DNA from: Bacillota bacterium
Lineage (GTDB): Bacteria; Bacillota; Clostridia; Lachnospirales; Lachnospiraceae
Direction: 5' to 3'
Assembly (NCBI GenBank): GCA_023407575.1
Contig: JAEYLX010000038.1
Coordinates: 1-64,000, forward strand
Length of the DNA: 64,000 nucleotides
The position numbers and the translations under genes are program-made. A model generated the notes under the pieces. It was not told the DNA's origin. It worked only from the letters and a program-made list of their open reading frames with translations, and searched no databases. Shown piece by piece: positions 34,198 to 42,037 of the stretch. Every line of letters begins with the position of its first letter. Position 1 is the stretch's first letter.

Positions 34198-34995
34198 TTA
34201 TTTTTTTATCTTCTCCTGTTTTGAATCACGTTGGGTTAGTATGACCAAGCCAATGGTGATTACTAATACGATGGTCGACAAAGCATATACATCCGGTGTA
34301 ATTCCAGTTTTGGTTAGTTCCATTACTTTTAAAGGATAAGTGTTACTACCTGGACCAGTGGTAAAGAAGCTAATGATAATATCATCTATGGATAGGGTGA
34401 ACGATAAAAACGCACCCGATATTACCCCCGGCATAATATTGGGTAAGGTTACTGTTAAAAAAGTCTTCACTCGTCCTGCCCCCAGATCCATTGCAGCTTC
34501 TTCAATGGATTTGTCAAAGCCGGTAAATCTTGCGTTTACTGTAAATACCACAAAGGGAATACAAAAGGTTGCATGAGCAATAATTAGAGATGGAATTCCC
34601 ATTGGAATCTTTGATAAATTAAAAATAGCTAACAATGAAATACCAAGCACAATTTCTGGTATTACAACAGGGATATAGAGTAAGGTGTCAATCATTCCTT
34701 TCCCCTTAAACTTATACTTAGACATACCATAGGAAGCAAGGGTACCTACAACAGTTGCCACAATTGTACTGCAAAGGCCAACAATTAAGGTATTGCCATA
34801 GGCCTGTAATAGAGCATCGTTTTGAAATAGTTTTGCATACCATTCAAAAGTAAAGCCTTCAAAAACAATGTTTCTTTTTGATGTATTAAAGGAAAATAAA
34901 ATGACAATTGCAATCGGTAAGTATAGGAATGCAAATATCAAACTATTAAACACACCTGAGAAGACTTTGTTGGAACCACGTTTTCTGCTTCTCAT
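34198..34995 (-). CDS. potC: Polyamine ABC transporter permease PotC
   Basis: Inner-membrane permease of 265 residues with six transmembrane helices. The EAA motif EEAAMDLGAGRVKTFLTVTLPNIMPG matches PotC/PotI. The ATG directly abuts the stop codon of potB, and the GGGGG ribosome site lies inside the last codons of potB, so translation is coupled. Confidence 0.93.
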   Translation of the reverse strand: MRSRKRGSNKVFSGVFNSLIFAFLYLPIAIVILFSFNTSKRNIVFEGFTFEWYAKLFQNDALLQAYGNTLIVGLCSTIVATVVGTLASYGMSKYKFKGKGMIDTLLYIPVVIPEIVLGISLLAIFNLSKIPMGIPSLIIAHATFCIPFVVFTVNARFTGFDKSIEEAAMDLGAGRVKTFLTVTLPNIMPGVISGAFLSFTLSIDDIIISFFTTGPGSNTYPLKVMELTKTGITPDVYALSTIVLVITIGLVILTQRDSKQEKIKK

Positions 34996-35865
34996 CTATA
35001 ACACCCCCAAATCCTTAAGATCTCCACCAGTCTTTTTATATATGGTAACTAATAAGATAATGAGAAGAATTAACAACATAGAGAGGGCTGCTCCTAAGGG
35101 CCAATTGTTGGCAGCTTTAAACTGATTTTCTATTAAATTACCAATTAATTGAGATTTTCCGCCTCCCATAATATCCGAAACAAAGAAGTATCCTAAGCTT
35201 GGAATAAAAACCAGGATTGTTCCGGAGAAAATGCCTGGAGAAGTAAGCGGAAACGTTACATTTAAAAAAGTCTTTCTTTTATTTGCTCCCAAATCATTAG
35301 AGGCTTCCAGTAAACTTGCATCCAATTTATCTATGGAGGCAAACAAAGGAAGAACCATATAGGGAAACAGGACATAAACCATACCTAAAACAACAGCACC
35401 TCTGGTATATAGAATTTCAATGGGTTGATCTATCAGTCCGGAATTCGTTAAAAAACTATTCAAAAAACCCGTTTTTCCAAGAAGTGTTTTCCAACCATTG
35501 AGGCGAATAAGAGAATTCGTCCAGAAAGGTATCATCAGCATTATCATCATCAATATTTTCTTCTTCTTATTTGCACGTGCCATGGAATAAGCAAAGGGAT
35601 AGCCCAACAGGATGCATACAAGTGTTGTTATTAGTGCTAATAAAAATGAGTTGGAGTAAATCTCAAGATAGGTAGGATTTAATAAATCAACATAATTCTT
35701 AAAGGTAAATTGAAATACTACATTGTAACCGTCGGTACTAAGAAAACTTAGAAAAAAAACATAGATAAGCGGTGCTGCAACTAATAACAGAAGCCACACC
35801 GTAACTGGTGTAACTGAAACGAAAAGGGGAAGTGTTTTACTTCGAAACTTATGACTTCTTTTCAT
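34996..35865 (-). CDS. potB: Polyamine ABC transporter permease PotB
   Basis: Inner-membrane permease of 289 residues with six transmembrane helices. It has the EAA loop LEASNDLGANKRKTFLNVTFPLTSPG and the PotB-type N-terminal arm. The start codon immediately follows the potA stop, and GGAGGT within the last potA codons (LGGD) is its ribosome site. It forms the membrane channel with PotC. Confidence 0.93.
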   Translation of the reverse strand: MKRSHKFRSKTLPLFVSVTPVTVWLLLLVAAPLIYVFFLSFLSTDGYNVVFQFTFKNYVDLLNPTYLEIYSNSFLLALITTLVCILLGYPFAYSMARANKKKKILMMIMLMIPFWTNSLIRLNGWKTLLGKTGFLNSFLTNSGLIDQPIEILYTRGAVVLGMVYVLFPYMVLPLFASIDKLDASLLEASNDLGANKRKTFLNVTFPLTSPGIFSGTILVFIPSLGYFFVSDIMGGGKSQLIGNLIENQFKAANNWPLGAALSMLLILLIILLVTIYKKTGGDLKDLGVL

Positions 35866-36999
35866 CTAGTCACCTCCTAAGTAGGCATTTTCAATTACAT
35901 TATGGATAAGATGATCTCTCGATTTCATAATTACGACATCCTGCAAATTCCAATGGAGATGAACGACTTCACCTACCTTAGGTATACTGTCCATATCCAT
36001 TCGACTGATTTTAACAATCTGCCCATTACCAAGAACAACATTGCTTTTAATAATATTTCCTACATAAATTTGTTCTCTTACAACTCCCTGAAGATGAAAG
36101 TCTTCTATTTTTTCTTTTGAGAATAATATTTTTTCGGGTCTTACACACACATGAATCATTTCTGATTCCTCAAAGGTAATATCGCTATCAAGCCTTCCAA
36201 TAGCTTCTCCAACCTCAAATTGGAATTGAACCACGTCTTTCCTTACTATCTTTATGGTTGCTTCAAAAATATTGGATTCACCAATGAAATCGGCGACAAA
36301 TCTGGTTTTGGGCTTTTCATAAATGCCTTCTGGCACATCCAGCTGATCTAAATATCCTTGATTCATAATTGCTATCCGATCACTCATGGTAAGTGCTTCT
36401 TCCTGATCATGTGTTACATATATGAAAGTAATACCCAGCTTTCTTTGTAAATTCTTTAGCTCAATTTGCATCTCTTTTCTTAGCTTTAAATCTAATGCCC
36501 CGAGCGGTTCATCCAAAAGCAATACCTTTGGATTATTAATTAATGCTCTTGCAATGGCTACTCTTTGCTTTTGACCACCAGATAATTGACTTGGATATCG
36601 TTTGTCATAGCCGTTTAATTGAACAAGCTCCAACATGGTTTGAACTCTCTTCTTAATCTCTGTTTTATTCACCTTCTTCATCTTTAAACCATAGGCAATA
36701 TTATTAAAAATGGTAAGGTGGGGGAAGAGTGCATAGCTTTGAAAGACTGTATTTACGTTGCGTTCAAAAGGTTCTTTCGTTTCCACATTCTCTCCTTCCA
36801 CCACAATTTCACCGCTGGTGGGTGTCTCGAAACCACCAATCATTCTTAAAATTGTAGTCTTACCACAACCGGAAGGCCCAAGCATTGTTAGAAATTCTCC
36901 TTCGTAAATGGTTAGATTTAAATCATGTACCACATGATTATCCGCATATACTTTGTTCACATTTTTTATCTCAACAATTGCTTTTCTTTCTTCAATCAT
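35866..36999 (-). CDS. potA: Polyamine ABC transporter ATP-binding protein PotA
   Basis: ATPase of 377 residues. The nucleotide-binding domain has Walker A GPSGCGKTT, Q-loop FQSYALFPH, signature LSGGQKQR, Walker B VLLLDEPLGALD and THDQEEA. A C-terminal TOBE domain (about 270-370, VRPEKILFS) regulates activity. GGAG eight bases before ATG 36999 sets the start, 30 codons downstream of the longest frame. It follows the P-II gene by 111 bases and overlaps functionally with potB by sharing its ribosome site. Confidence 0.92.
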   Translation of the reverse strand: MIEERKAIVEIKNVNKVYADNHVVHDLNLTIYEGEFLTMLGPSGCGKTTILRMIGGFETPTSGEIVVEGENVETKEPFERNVNTVFQSYALFPHLTIFNNIAYGLKMKKVNKTEIKKRVQTMLELVQLNGYDKRYPSQLSGGQKQRVAIARALINNPKVLLLDEPLGALDLKLRKEMQIELKNLQRKLGITFIYVTHDQEEALTMSDRIAIMNQGYLDQLDVPEGIYEKPKTRFVADFIGESNIFEATIKIVRKDVVQFQFEVGEAIGRLDSDITFEESEMIHVCVRPEKILFSKEKIEDFHLQGVVREQIYVGNIIKSNVVLGNGQIVKISRMDMDSIPKVGEVVHLHWNLQDVVIMKSRDHLIHNVIENAYLGGD

Positions 37000-37110
37000 C
37001 CTTATCACTCCATCTCTTATTACTGAATTAAGTGCTTGCTGTTGATTCTCTAATAATGCAGAAAAATGCTGACTCATTAAAGTCAGCATCTTTGCAAATA
37101 AGATTATGTA

Positions 37111-37455
37111 TTAAATTGCATCATTTCCTCGCTCACCGGTACGAATTCGCATGACCTCTTCCACGCTCTTAATGATTACCTTGCCATCTCCCACCGTACC
37201 TGTTGCGACTCTTTCACGAACATCCAATAAAATATCTTCCACTAATTCGTCTTTTACGACAGCCTCTACCTTAATCTTAGGTATTAAGTTAATATTTGTT
37301 CTAAGGCCTTTAAATTCCACGGAGTGAGTATCCCCCATCTGAATACCACAACCCATAATACTCATAACTGACATACCGCCACAGCCATGCTTTTGTAATA
37401 TTTCTTTCACGACTTCCAACTTCTCTGGTTTAATATACATTGTAATTTCTTTCAT
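37111..37455 (-). CDS. P-II family nitrogen regulatory protein
   Basis: Trimeric signalling protein of 114 residues that senses ATP/ADP and 2-oxoglutarate. It retains IKPEKL, a Gln at T-loop position 39 (GCGIQMG), TVGDGKVII in the B-loop and IRTGERG in the C-loop. The T-loop carries two extra residues and no Tyr at the classical uridylylation site. Two Cys residues (25 and 36) are unusual. There is no amtB or glnA nearby. Instead it heads the potABCD-patA cluster, which suggests that it couples nitrogen or carbon status to polyamine uptake. AAGGAGG precedes ATG 37455. Confidence 0.88.
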   Translation of the reverse strand: MKEITMYIKPEKLEVVKEILQKHGCGGMSVMSIMGCGIQMGDTHSVEFKGLRTNINLIPKIKVEAVVKDELVEDILLDVRERVATGTVGDGKVIIKSVEEVMRIRTGERGNDAI

Positions 37456-37515
37456 GAAGTCCTCCTTATTTAAATACAGATTGTAATAGCTGTTGGTACT
37501 GCAGATGCAACAAAA

Positions 37516-37543
37516 GCGCTTAAGAGTCTTTGCTCTTAAACGC
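37516..37543 (-). promoter_or_regulatory. Leader hairpin upstream of the P-II/pot genes (possible attenuator)
   Basis: GCGCTTAAGAG (37516-37526) pairs with CTCTTAAACGC (37533-37543), one mismatch, six-base loop, followed on the minus strand by TTTTGTTGC. It lies between the consensus promoter at 37598-37626 and the P-II start, so it is within the transcribed leader. It may act as an attenuator or as the late terminator of the upstream amidase-like gene. Confidence 0.5.
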
Positions 37544-37597
37544 CTTTGTTTGATGTTTTATTATGAAATTTTTACTAACTTTACTAAATTAAAACGA

Positions 37598-37626
37598 ATT
37601 ATAACAGTACAAAGTAGTAATGTCAA
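37598..37626 (-). promoter_or_regulatory. Consensus promoter of the P-II/polyamine gene cluster
   Basis: On the minus strand TTGACA (37621-37626), exactly 17 bp, TATAAT (37598-37603). Transcription would start near 37591, giving a leader of about 135 bases before the P-II ATG. The -35 element begins four bases beyond the stop of the upstream amidase-like gene. Confidence 0.8.
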
Positions 37627-37629
37627 TAG

Positions 37630-38463
37630 CTAATTATGAGTTAATATTATGGTGTTATAGCCCGCATATTTTAAATCTCGCTCATAAAACGCTGTTTCAT
37701 CCAGATTTGAAAAGACTTCACTGTGTAAATCGAAGGTTTCTCCGATTTTACTAATCACAGTTGCTAAGCCTACTCTGGATAAATAATATTGCAGGTCAAC
37801 AGCTTCTTCATGATGCTGAAATCTTCCTATTAATACTTTATATTTACCGTCTGTATTAAATGCCTGGGTTTGTAATTGAAAGGTTTTTTTAATTCCTTCA
37901 ACAGTTGCATTAACCGATTCGTTATACTTTTCCTCTGTGGACGTTCCTTGTATATAAGGATATACTCCTGCAATTAAAAGCACCCTCGGAACATTAAAAT
38001 TGGCGTATTCTGAAATATCTCCTCCTGAGGTAATGACTCCTTTATTGCTGTATCCAACGGTTGCTAATTCGTTAATTATATTATGTGCTGCAGTTGATGC
38101 CAGTTCATTCGGATCATATAAGATTACTTCCGCACCAGGTACTCCCTTTTGATTAAGAATAGTACTTCTATGAAGAGAGACCATTAAATCAGCTCCTGAT
38201 TCATTAACAATATTCCTGCGCTCATCATTTAAGACATTAGAATCATCCGTTCGTGTATAGACTACATCAAAGTTATTTTCAATTAACTTATTTCCAACAT
38301 CCTTGGCAAAAGCTAAATTTCTATCTTTTTCATACGCTCCTGCATAAGTTTCACCAAGATCTTCGCCTCCATGACCGGGGTCGAGGATAACCTTAATCTT
38401 TCTATTCTCTAGTTGCAGTTGCTTAAGGTCTTTACAGCCACAGCCATGCTTGTCGTTATTCAC
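37630..38463 (-). CDS. Amidase_3-like protein with SPOR-like C-terminus, probably degenerate active site
   Basis: Protein of about 277 residues. Residues 25-195 follow the N-acetylmuramoyl-L-alanine amidase (CwlD/AmiC) fold: VILDPGHGG (first Zn His), YEKDRNL (Glu ligand), VSLHRS (second His). The segment that normally reads LVExGF is VLLIAGVYP, so the catalytic Glu appears replaced. Residues about 205-277 (YKVLIGRFQHHEEAVDLQYYLSRVG) resemble a peptidoglycan-binding SPOR domain. There is no signal peptide; the N-terminus has HGCGCKD. A GTG at 38472 also exists but is only two bases from GGAG; GTG 38463 is preferred. It may be a spore protein or a pseudoenzyme. Confidence 0.72.
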   Translation of the reverse strand: MNNDKHGCGCKDLKQLQLENRKIKVILDPGHGGEDLGETYAGAYEKDRNLAFAKDVGNKLIENNFDVVYTRTDDSNVLNDERRNIVNESGADLMVSLHRSTILNQKGVPGAEVILYDPNELASTAAHNIINELATVGYSNKGVITSGGDISEYANFNVPRVLLIAGVYPYIQGTSTEEKYNESVNATVEGIKKTFQLQTQAFNTDGKYKVLIGRFQHHEEAVDLQYYLSRVGLATVISKIGETFDLHSEVFSNLDETAFYERDLKYAGYNTIILTHN

Positions 38464-38587
38464 TATATTCACTTCTCCAGATCATAGAAGTTATGTTACT
38501 TTAATATATGAGAGATACTAGAATTTGAAACCTGTCTCAAAACAAAGTAAAAGTAAACCTGGCTTCCACTAAGTATGGGCAAAAAAA

Positions 38588-38619
38588 CGGCAACCAAGGT
38601 AATTTTCCTGTGGTTGCCG
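38588..38619 (-). terminator. Rho-independent terminator of metY
   Basis: CGGCAACCA (38588-38596) pairs with TGGTTGCCG (38611-38619). On the minus strand a TTTTTTT run follows, 36 bases after the metY stop. Confidence 0.88.
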
Positions 38620-38654
38620 CAAAACAACTTTTTACTTCATAGGTAGGTATGATT

Positions 38655-39938
38655 TTACTCAAATGCCTGTGCTAAATCCTCTAAAATATCATCAATATGC
38701 TCTGTACCTATGGAAAGACGAATAGAATTTGGCTTAATGCCAGAAGCTTCTAATTCCTCAGCATTCATTTGTGAATGTGTTGTACTTGCTGGATGAATAA
38801 CTAAGGATTTTACATCTGCAACATTAGCTAACAAGGAGAAAATCTTTAGCTTATCAATAAAGTTCTTTGCAACGGTTGCATCTCCTTTTATTTCAAAGGT
38901 AAAGATGGAGCTGCCACCATTGGGGAAATATCTTTCATAAAGCTCATGATAAGGATTATCTGCCAATACAGGATGATTGACTTTTTCCACCTGCGGATGA
39001 TTTTGAAGGAATTCAACAACTTTTAAGGAATTTGAAACATGACGTTCTACACGAAGAGAAAGTGTTTCAAGTCCTTGTAGGAACAGGAAGGAATGGAAGG
39101 GACTAATAGTGGAACCGGTATCTCTCATTAAAGTTACACGAATTTTAATAATGTAAGCTAAAGCACCAACAGCTTTTGTAAACTGTACTCCGTGATAGCT
39201 GTCGTTTGGTTCGGTAAGCGAAGGGAACTTACCGGAACCCTCCCAATCAAATTTACCACCATCAATAATGACACCACCAATGGAGGTTCCATGACCACCA
39301 ATAAACTTGGTAGCTGAATGAATTACCACATCAGCACCGTATTCAATTGGACGAAGTAAATAAGGGGTTGCAAAGGTATTATCAACAATCAAAGGAATTT
39401 TGTTGTTGTGTGCTATTTCGGCTACCTTTTCAATGTCTATGATATTAGAATTAGGATTACCTAAGCTTTCTATAAAAATTGCTTTTGTGTTTGGCTTAAT
39501 CGCTTTTTCAAAGTTAGAAAGGTCGTCTGGGTCAACAAAGGTTGTTGTGATTCCAAAGTCAGGCAACGTATGTGCAAACAGATTATAAGTTCCACCATAA
39601 ATTGTCTGTGCAGATACAATATGGTCACCTGCGTGTGCAATATTTTGAATTGCATATGTAACAGCTGCGGAACCAGATGAAGTTGCAAGTGCTGCAACAC
39701 CGCCTTCGAGAGCTGCAATTCTTTGCTCAAAAACATCGGAGGTAGGGTTCATTAATCTAGTATAGATATTACCACCTTCACTTAGATTAAATCTACCTGC
39801 TGCTTGAGCACAGTTGTCAAATACATAGGAAGTGGTTTGATAAATTGGTACACAACGTGCACCTGTAGCACTATCTGGATTTTCCTGTCCTGCATGTAAC
39901 TGTAAAGTTTCAAAACGTAATTTCTTTTCTACTGACAT
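38655..39938 (-). CDS. metY: O-acetylhomoserine sulfhydrylase
   Basis: PLP enzyme of 427 residues of the Cys/Met-metabolism family. It makes homocysteine (or a related thioether) from O-acetylhomoserine and sulfide. Diagnostic blocks are TLQLHAGQENPDSATGARCVP, YTRLMNPTSDVFEQRIAALEGG, the PLP lysine in HSATKFIGGHGTSIGG, and SIGTEHIDDILEDL. AAAGGAGG before ATG 39938. It is a single gene with a promoter overlapped by a palindrome, suggesting sulfur-responsive control. Confidence 0.93.
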   Translation of the reverse strand: MSVEKKLRFETLQLHAGQENPDSATGARCVPIYQTTSYVFDNCAQAAGRFNLSEGGNIYTRLMNPTSDVFEQRIAALEGGVAALATSSGSAAVTYAIQNIAHAGDHIVSAQTIYGGTYNLFAHTLPDFGITTTFVDPDDLSNFEKAIKPNTKAIFIESLGNPNSNIIDIEKVAEIAHNNKIPLIVDNTFATPYLLRPIEYGADVVIHSATKFIGGHGTSIGGVIIDGGKFDWEGSGKFPSLTEPNDSYHGVQFTKAVGALAYIIKIRVTLMRDTGSTISPFHSFLFLQGLETLSLRVERHVSNSLKVVEFLQNHPQVEKVNHPVLADNPYHELYERYFPNGGSSIFTFEIKGDATVAKNFIDKLKIFSLLANVADVKSLVIHPASTTHSQMNAEELEASGIKPNSIRLSIGTEHIDDILEDLAQAFE

Positions 39939-40005
39939 ATCATTTCCTCCTTTATTTCACTCATTTTCACCAAACATATTATGCATATATTTCATATCTA
40001 TTTAC

Positions 40006-40046
40006 TATGATAAAATTATCATATTAAACCAAATTTTGTTTGTCAA
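40006..40046 (-). promoter_or_regulatory. metY promoter with palindrome on the -10
   Basis: On the minus strand TTGACA (40041-40046), 17 bp, TATGAT (40018-40023). TATGATAA-N2-TTATCATA (40006-40023), an 8-bp perfect inverted repeat, covers the -10 and the start site. Likely bound by a repressor of sulfur metabolism (CymR/Rrf2 or other); the identity is not determined. Confidence 0.7.
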
Positions 40047-40093
40047 GTAATTTGTAAAAGTTTTGCTTAAATTATAAATATTTATATTTAAGG

Positions 40094-40136
40094 ATATGCC
40101 TGCTTAAGCAGTTTCATGTAGCTTAAGCAGGCATAT
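40094..40136 (-). terminator. Strong hairpin downstream of the EamA gene
   Basis: ATATGCCTGCTTAAGC (40094-40109) is perfectly inverted at 40121-40136 with an 11-base loop, 40 bases past the EamA stop. Minus-strand bases beyond it are AT-rich without a clean T-run. Confidence 0.65.
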
Positions 40137-40176
40137 AAAGTGTCCGCAGTTAGAATTAAACCTGGTTTTCTTAATA

Positions 40177-41091
40177 TTAAGCTTCAAAGATTTCCTCGTC
40201 TATCTCTTTCGCTTTCTTTGTAATTTTTAAGAAACTAAATTTGGTTTCGGATAAAATTACTGCGATAAAGATGAGGGAAAAGCCAATTAATAATCGGGTC
40301 GTGACTTTTTCGTGATAGAATATAACGGAGAATAGTACTCCAAAAACAGCTTCTAGACTAAGAATAATGGAAGCAGCAGATGGATTTGTGTACTTTTGAC
40401 CTACATTTTGCAATAAGATCGCTACTGCTGTTGCAAACACAGCCAGATATAGTAGGGAACTGATACTTCCTGCTGTCCATACGGTAGGCACATCCTCGAA
40501 TAAAAAAGTAATAATCCAGGAAAAAACTCCAGCAAAAGCAAATTGTAAAATTGTTAGGACAATGGGATCTCTATCTCTTCCCAGCTTAGCAATTGAAACC
40601 ACATGAAGGGCATAAAAGATACCTGATATAAGGGTCAATGAATCTCCCATACGAATGGAGAATCCACCCTCCAAGGAGACAAATCCAATACCTGCAATGG
40701 TGATAAAGGCGGCAGCAATTTGGTGAATATTTGGTTTCTTCTTATCAACTGCCCAGAAAAAGAAAGGTACCAATACGCAATAAACTGCTGTTAAAAAAGC
40801 ATTTTTACCAGGTGTAGTATCTGTAATACCTATGGTCTGTAAACTATACCCAAGAAAGAGGCATGCACCAATGCATACTCCTCTAAGAAGATAATCCTTA
40901 TTAATTACCAATAATCGTTTATAAAAAATCACTGCTAATAAGACGGCACCGATTGTAAAACGAAAGGCTAATAACATATGCGGTTGCATAACATCCATTG
41001 AATTCTTAACAATTAAAAACGAGGAACCCCATATAATTGCTGCAATAAACAGTGAAATCTTTGCAAGATTACTTTTGGTTGAATACTTCAC
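40177..41091 (-). CDS. EamA-family (DMT superfamily) metabolite exporter
   Basis: Membrane protein of about 304 residues with ten predicted helices in two EamA halves (about 10-145 and 155-285). IIWGSSFLIVKN at the first helix and SIILSLEAVFGVLFSVIFYHEKVT near the end of the second are typical. The family exports amino acids or other metabolites. GGAGG five bases before GTG 41091 sets the start. It is a single gene; substrate unknown. Confidence 0.87.
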   Translation of the reverse strand: MKYSTKSNLAKISLFIAAIIWGSSFLIVKNSMDVMQPHMLLAFRFTIGAVLLAVIFYKRLLVINKDYLLRGVCIGACLFLGYSLQTIGITDTTPGKNAFLTAVYCVLVPFFFWAVDKKKPNIHQIAAAFITIAGIGFVSLEGGFSIRMGDSLTLISGIFYALHVVSIAKLGRDRDPIVLTILQFAFAGVFSWIITFLFEDVPTVWTAGSISSLLYLAVFATAVAILLQNVGQKYTNPSAASIILSLEAVFGVLFSVIFYHEKVTTRLLIGFSLIFIAVILSETKFSFLKITKKAKEIDEEIFEA

Positions 41092-41193
41092 TTGTACCTC
41101 CAAGCCAACACTGACTAATGTATATTTATACAAATAAAAGTATTTTAATCAGCTCTGCTCATTCTATCATAGATTAATTAATCTATCAATCCC

Positions 41194-41955
41194 CTATCTT
41201 CGAAATCCATTTCGATTTCTCATGTTATTCATGGAGGGATAAGGAGTGAATTCAGGTTCCGTTTTCTTGCTGGTAATTTCCTGACTTGATTGCTGAAAAC
41301 AAAGGAACCAATCCAAGGAGTACATATTCTCATTAATCTTTTCAATACGTTCCGTGGCAGCATTGCAGGTTCCAGGTGGTGGTAAAATTACATCGTCTCC
41401 TGGGTACCAATTGGCTGGTGTGACCACCTTTTCAACATCAGTTTTCTGAAGTGCTGTTAACATTCGCTTTATTTCTTGAATATTGCGTCCAATTTCCGTG
41501 GGATAAAAAAGTACTGCCCTTATTGTTCCTTCCGGGTCTATAATATAAACCGCTCGAACAGCCTGTGTCTTACAAAGATTTGGATGAATCATACCATATT
41601 TAGAGGCTATCTCCATTGTTATATCCGCAATTACCGGAAAGGTAATTTCCTGATGTTTCATGTCCTTCCAGGATAGTTCTTTAATTTTTCGTAACCATGC
41701 AATGTGAGAATAATGGGAGTCAATCGACAAACCGATTAATCTAGTTCCCAAATCGTTAAACTCAGTTGCCATGGCTGCAAAGGTCATAAATTCAGTGGTA
41801 CATACTGGGGTAAAGTCTGATTGATAACTAAATAAGACTACCCAACTTCCACGATAATCCTTTGGAAAATGGATATCCCCTTGGGTGGTAACCGCGTGAA
41901 ATTCAGGTGCAAAATCTCCAATCATTGGGATGCCGGATAACTTAGGCTCTTCCAT
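41194..41955 (-). CDS. Peroxiredoxin, Prx6-like (AhpC/TSA family)
   Basis: Thiol peroxidase of 253 residues. SDFTPVCTTEF carries the peroxidatic Cys (about 52), and VYIIDPEGTIRAVLFYPTEIGRNI-type residues and WYPGDDVILPPP mark the long C-terminal arm of Prx6-like enzymes common in anaerobes. It detoxifies H2O2 or organic peroxides. Late Cys residues in the arm could act as resolving thiols. It is transcribed 82 bases after the Fe-S protein gene; in many clostridia these two genes are neighbours, and the Fe-S protein may supply electrons (inference). Confidence 0.9.
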   Translation of the reverse strand: MEEPKLSGIPMIGDFAPEFHAVTTQGDIHFPKDYRGSWVVLFSYQSDFTPVCTTEFMTFAAMATEFNDLGTRLIGLSIDSHYSHIAWLRKIKELSWKDMKHQEITFPVIADITMEIASKYGMIHPNLCKTQAVRAVYIIDPEGTIRAVLFYPTEIGRNIQEIKRMLTALQKTDVEKVVTPANWYPGDDVILPPPGTCNAATERIEKINENMYSLDWFLCFQQSSQEITSKKTEPEFTPYPSMNNMRNRNGFRR

Positions 41956-42037
41956 AAATAAACCCTTTCCTATCTTCCTTCCATATAAACTTATGTGAGT
42001 TTATACAAAGTGCTACTATAGAAAAGGGTTAAAATAA

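Noticed and set aside
36999..37089. Thirty-codon N-terminal extension of PotA
   Set aside because: The ribosome site supports ATG 36999, and PotA proteins begin near the EIKNVNKVY strand.
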